64,000 bases of DNA from Lepus europaeus (lineage: Eukaryota; Chordata; Mammalia; Lagomorpha; Leporidae), in NCBI RefSeq assembly GCF_033115175.1, contig NC_084835.1:56544948-56608947 (forward strand), given 5' to 3'. Both the position numbers and the translations under genes were made by a program. Positions 63,959 to 64,000 of the stretch are shown here, in pieces. The stretch's first letter is position 1; every line of letters starts with the position of its first letter. The notes under the pieces are model-generated. The model searched no databases. It had not been told where the DNA came from and was given only the letters and a program-made list of their open reading frames with translations.

Positions 63959-64000
63959 CTCCTGGGGCATCTTTATTTCTAACCATCCTGGTTTGGATGC

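Overview
The window is mammalian nuclear DNA, almost certainly from a lagomorph (rabbit-like). The diagnosis rests on dozens of copies of the lagomorph tRNA-derived C-repeat SINE (CSINE) on both strands, lagomorph-type L1 3' ends, older MIR, MER5A and Tigger remnants, and two recognisable vertebrate genes. There is no bacterial operon, CRISPR array, provirus with coding capacity, or RNA gene.

Two protein-coding genes lie on the minus strand. Positions 1 to about 10,450 hold the 5' part of TUBB6 (beta-tubulin class V): exons 1 to 3 at 10227-10283, 9791-9899 and 7855-7965, inside a CpG-rich promoter block. The large terminal exon 4 is absent, so intron 3 runs off the left edge. From about 37,310 to 61,140 lies a complete CIDEA gene (lipid-droplet fusion protein), with five coding exons at 61066-61103, 50958-51102, 49019-49165, 41951-42129 and 37612-37759. 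They join in frame to a 218-residue protein, with a polyadenylation signal at 37331-37336. The same-strand order CIDEA then TUBB6 agrees with what I recall of human chromosome 18p11.2. The 5' donor of CIDEA intron 1 is GC rather than GT.

The roughly 27 kb between the genes (10.45-37.3 kb) has no gene I can support. It contains an intronless PDE6H (cone phosphodiesterase gamma) retrocopy with a premature stop (about 21.76-23.1 kb), a probable solo LTR that split an older SINE (16454-16962), a Tigger DNA-transposon remnant (about 33.38-34.38 kb), an ATTCT pentanucleotide tract and many SINEs. CIDEA introns are equally SINE-rich and hold two 5'-truncated L1 insertions, a head-to-head pair of young SINEs in intron 4, and a three-level SINE nest in intron 2. 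The right end (61.1-64 kb) is CIDEA upstream sequence with three SINE copies.

Most long open frames here are artefacts of SINEs or CpG islands. I found no undescribed biological system. The points most worth checking are the GC-AG intron, the L1 with a duplicated 3' UTR, the inverted SINE pair, the nested insertions that order SINE subfamilies in time, and a recurrent palindromic MITE-like family that SINEs have repeatedly entered.
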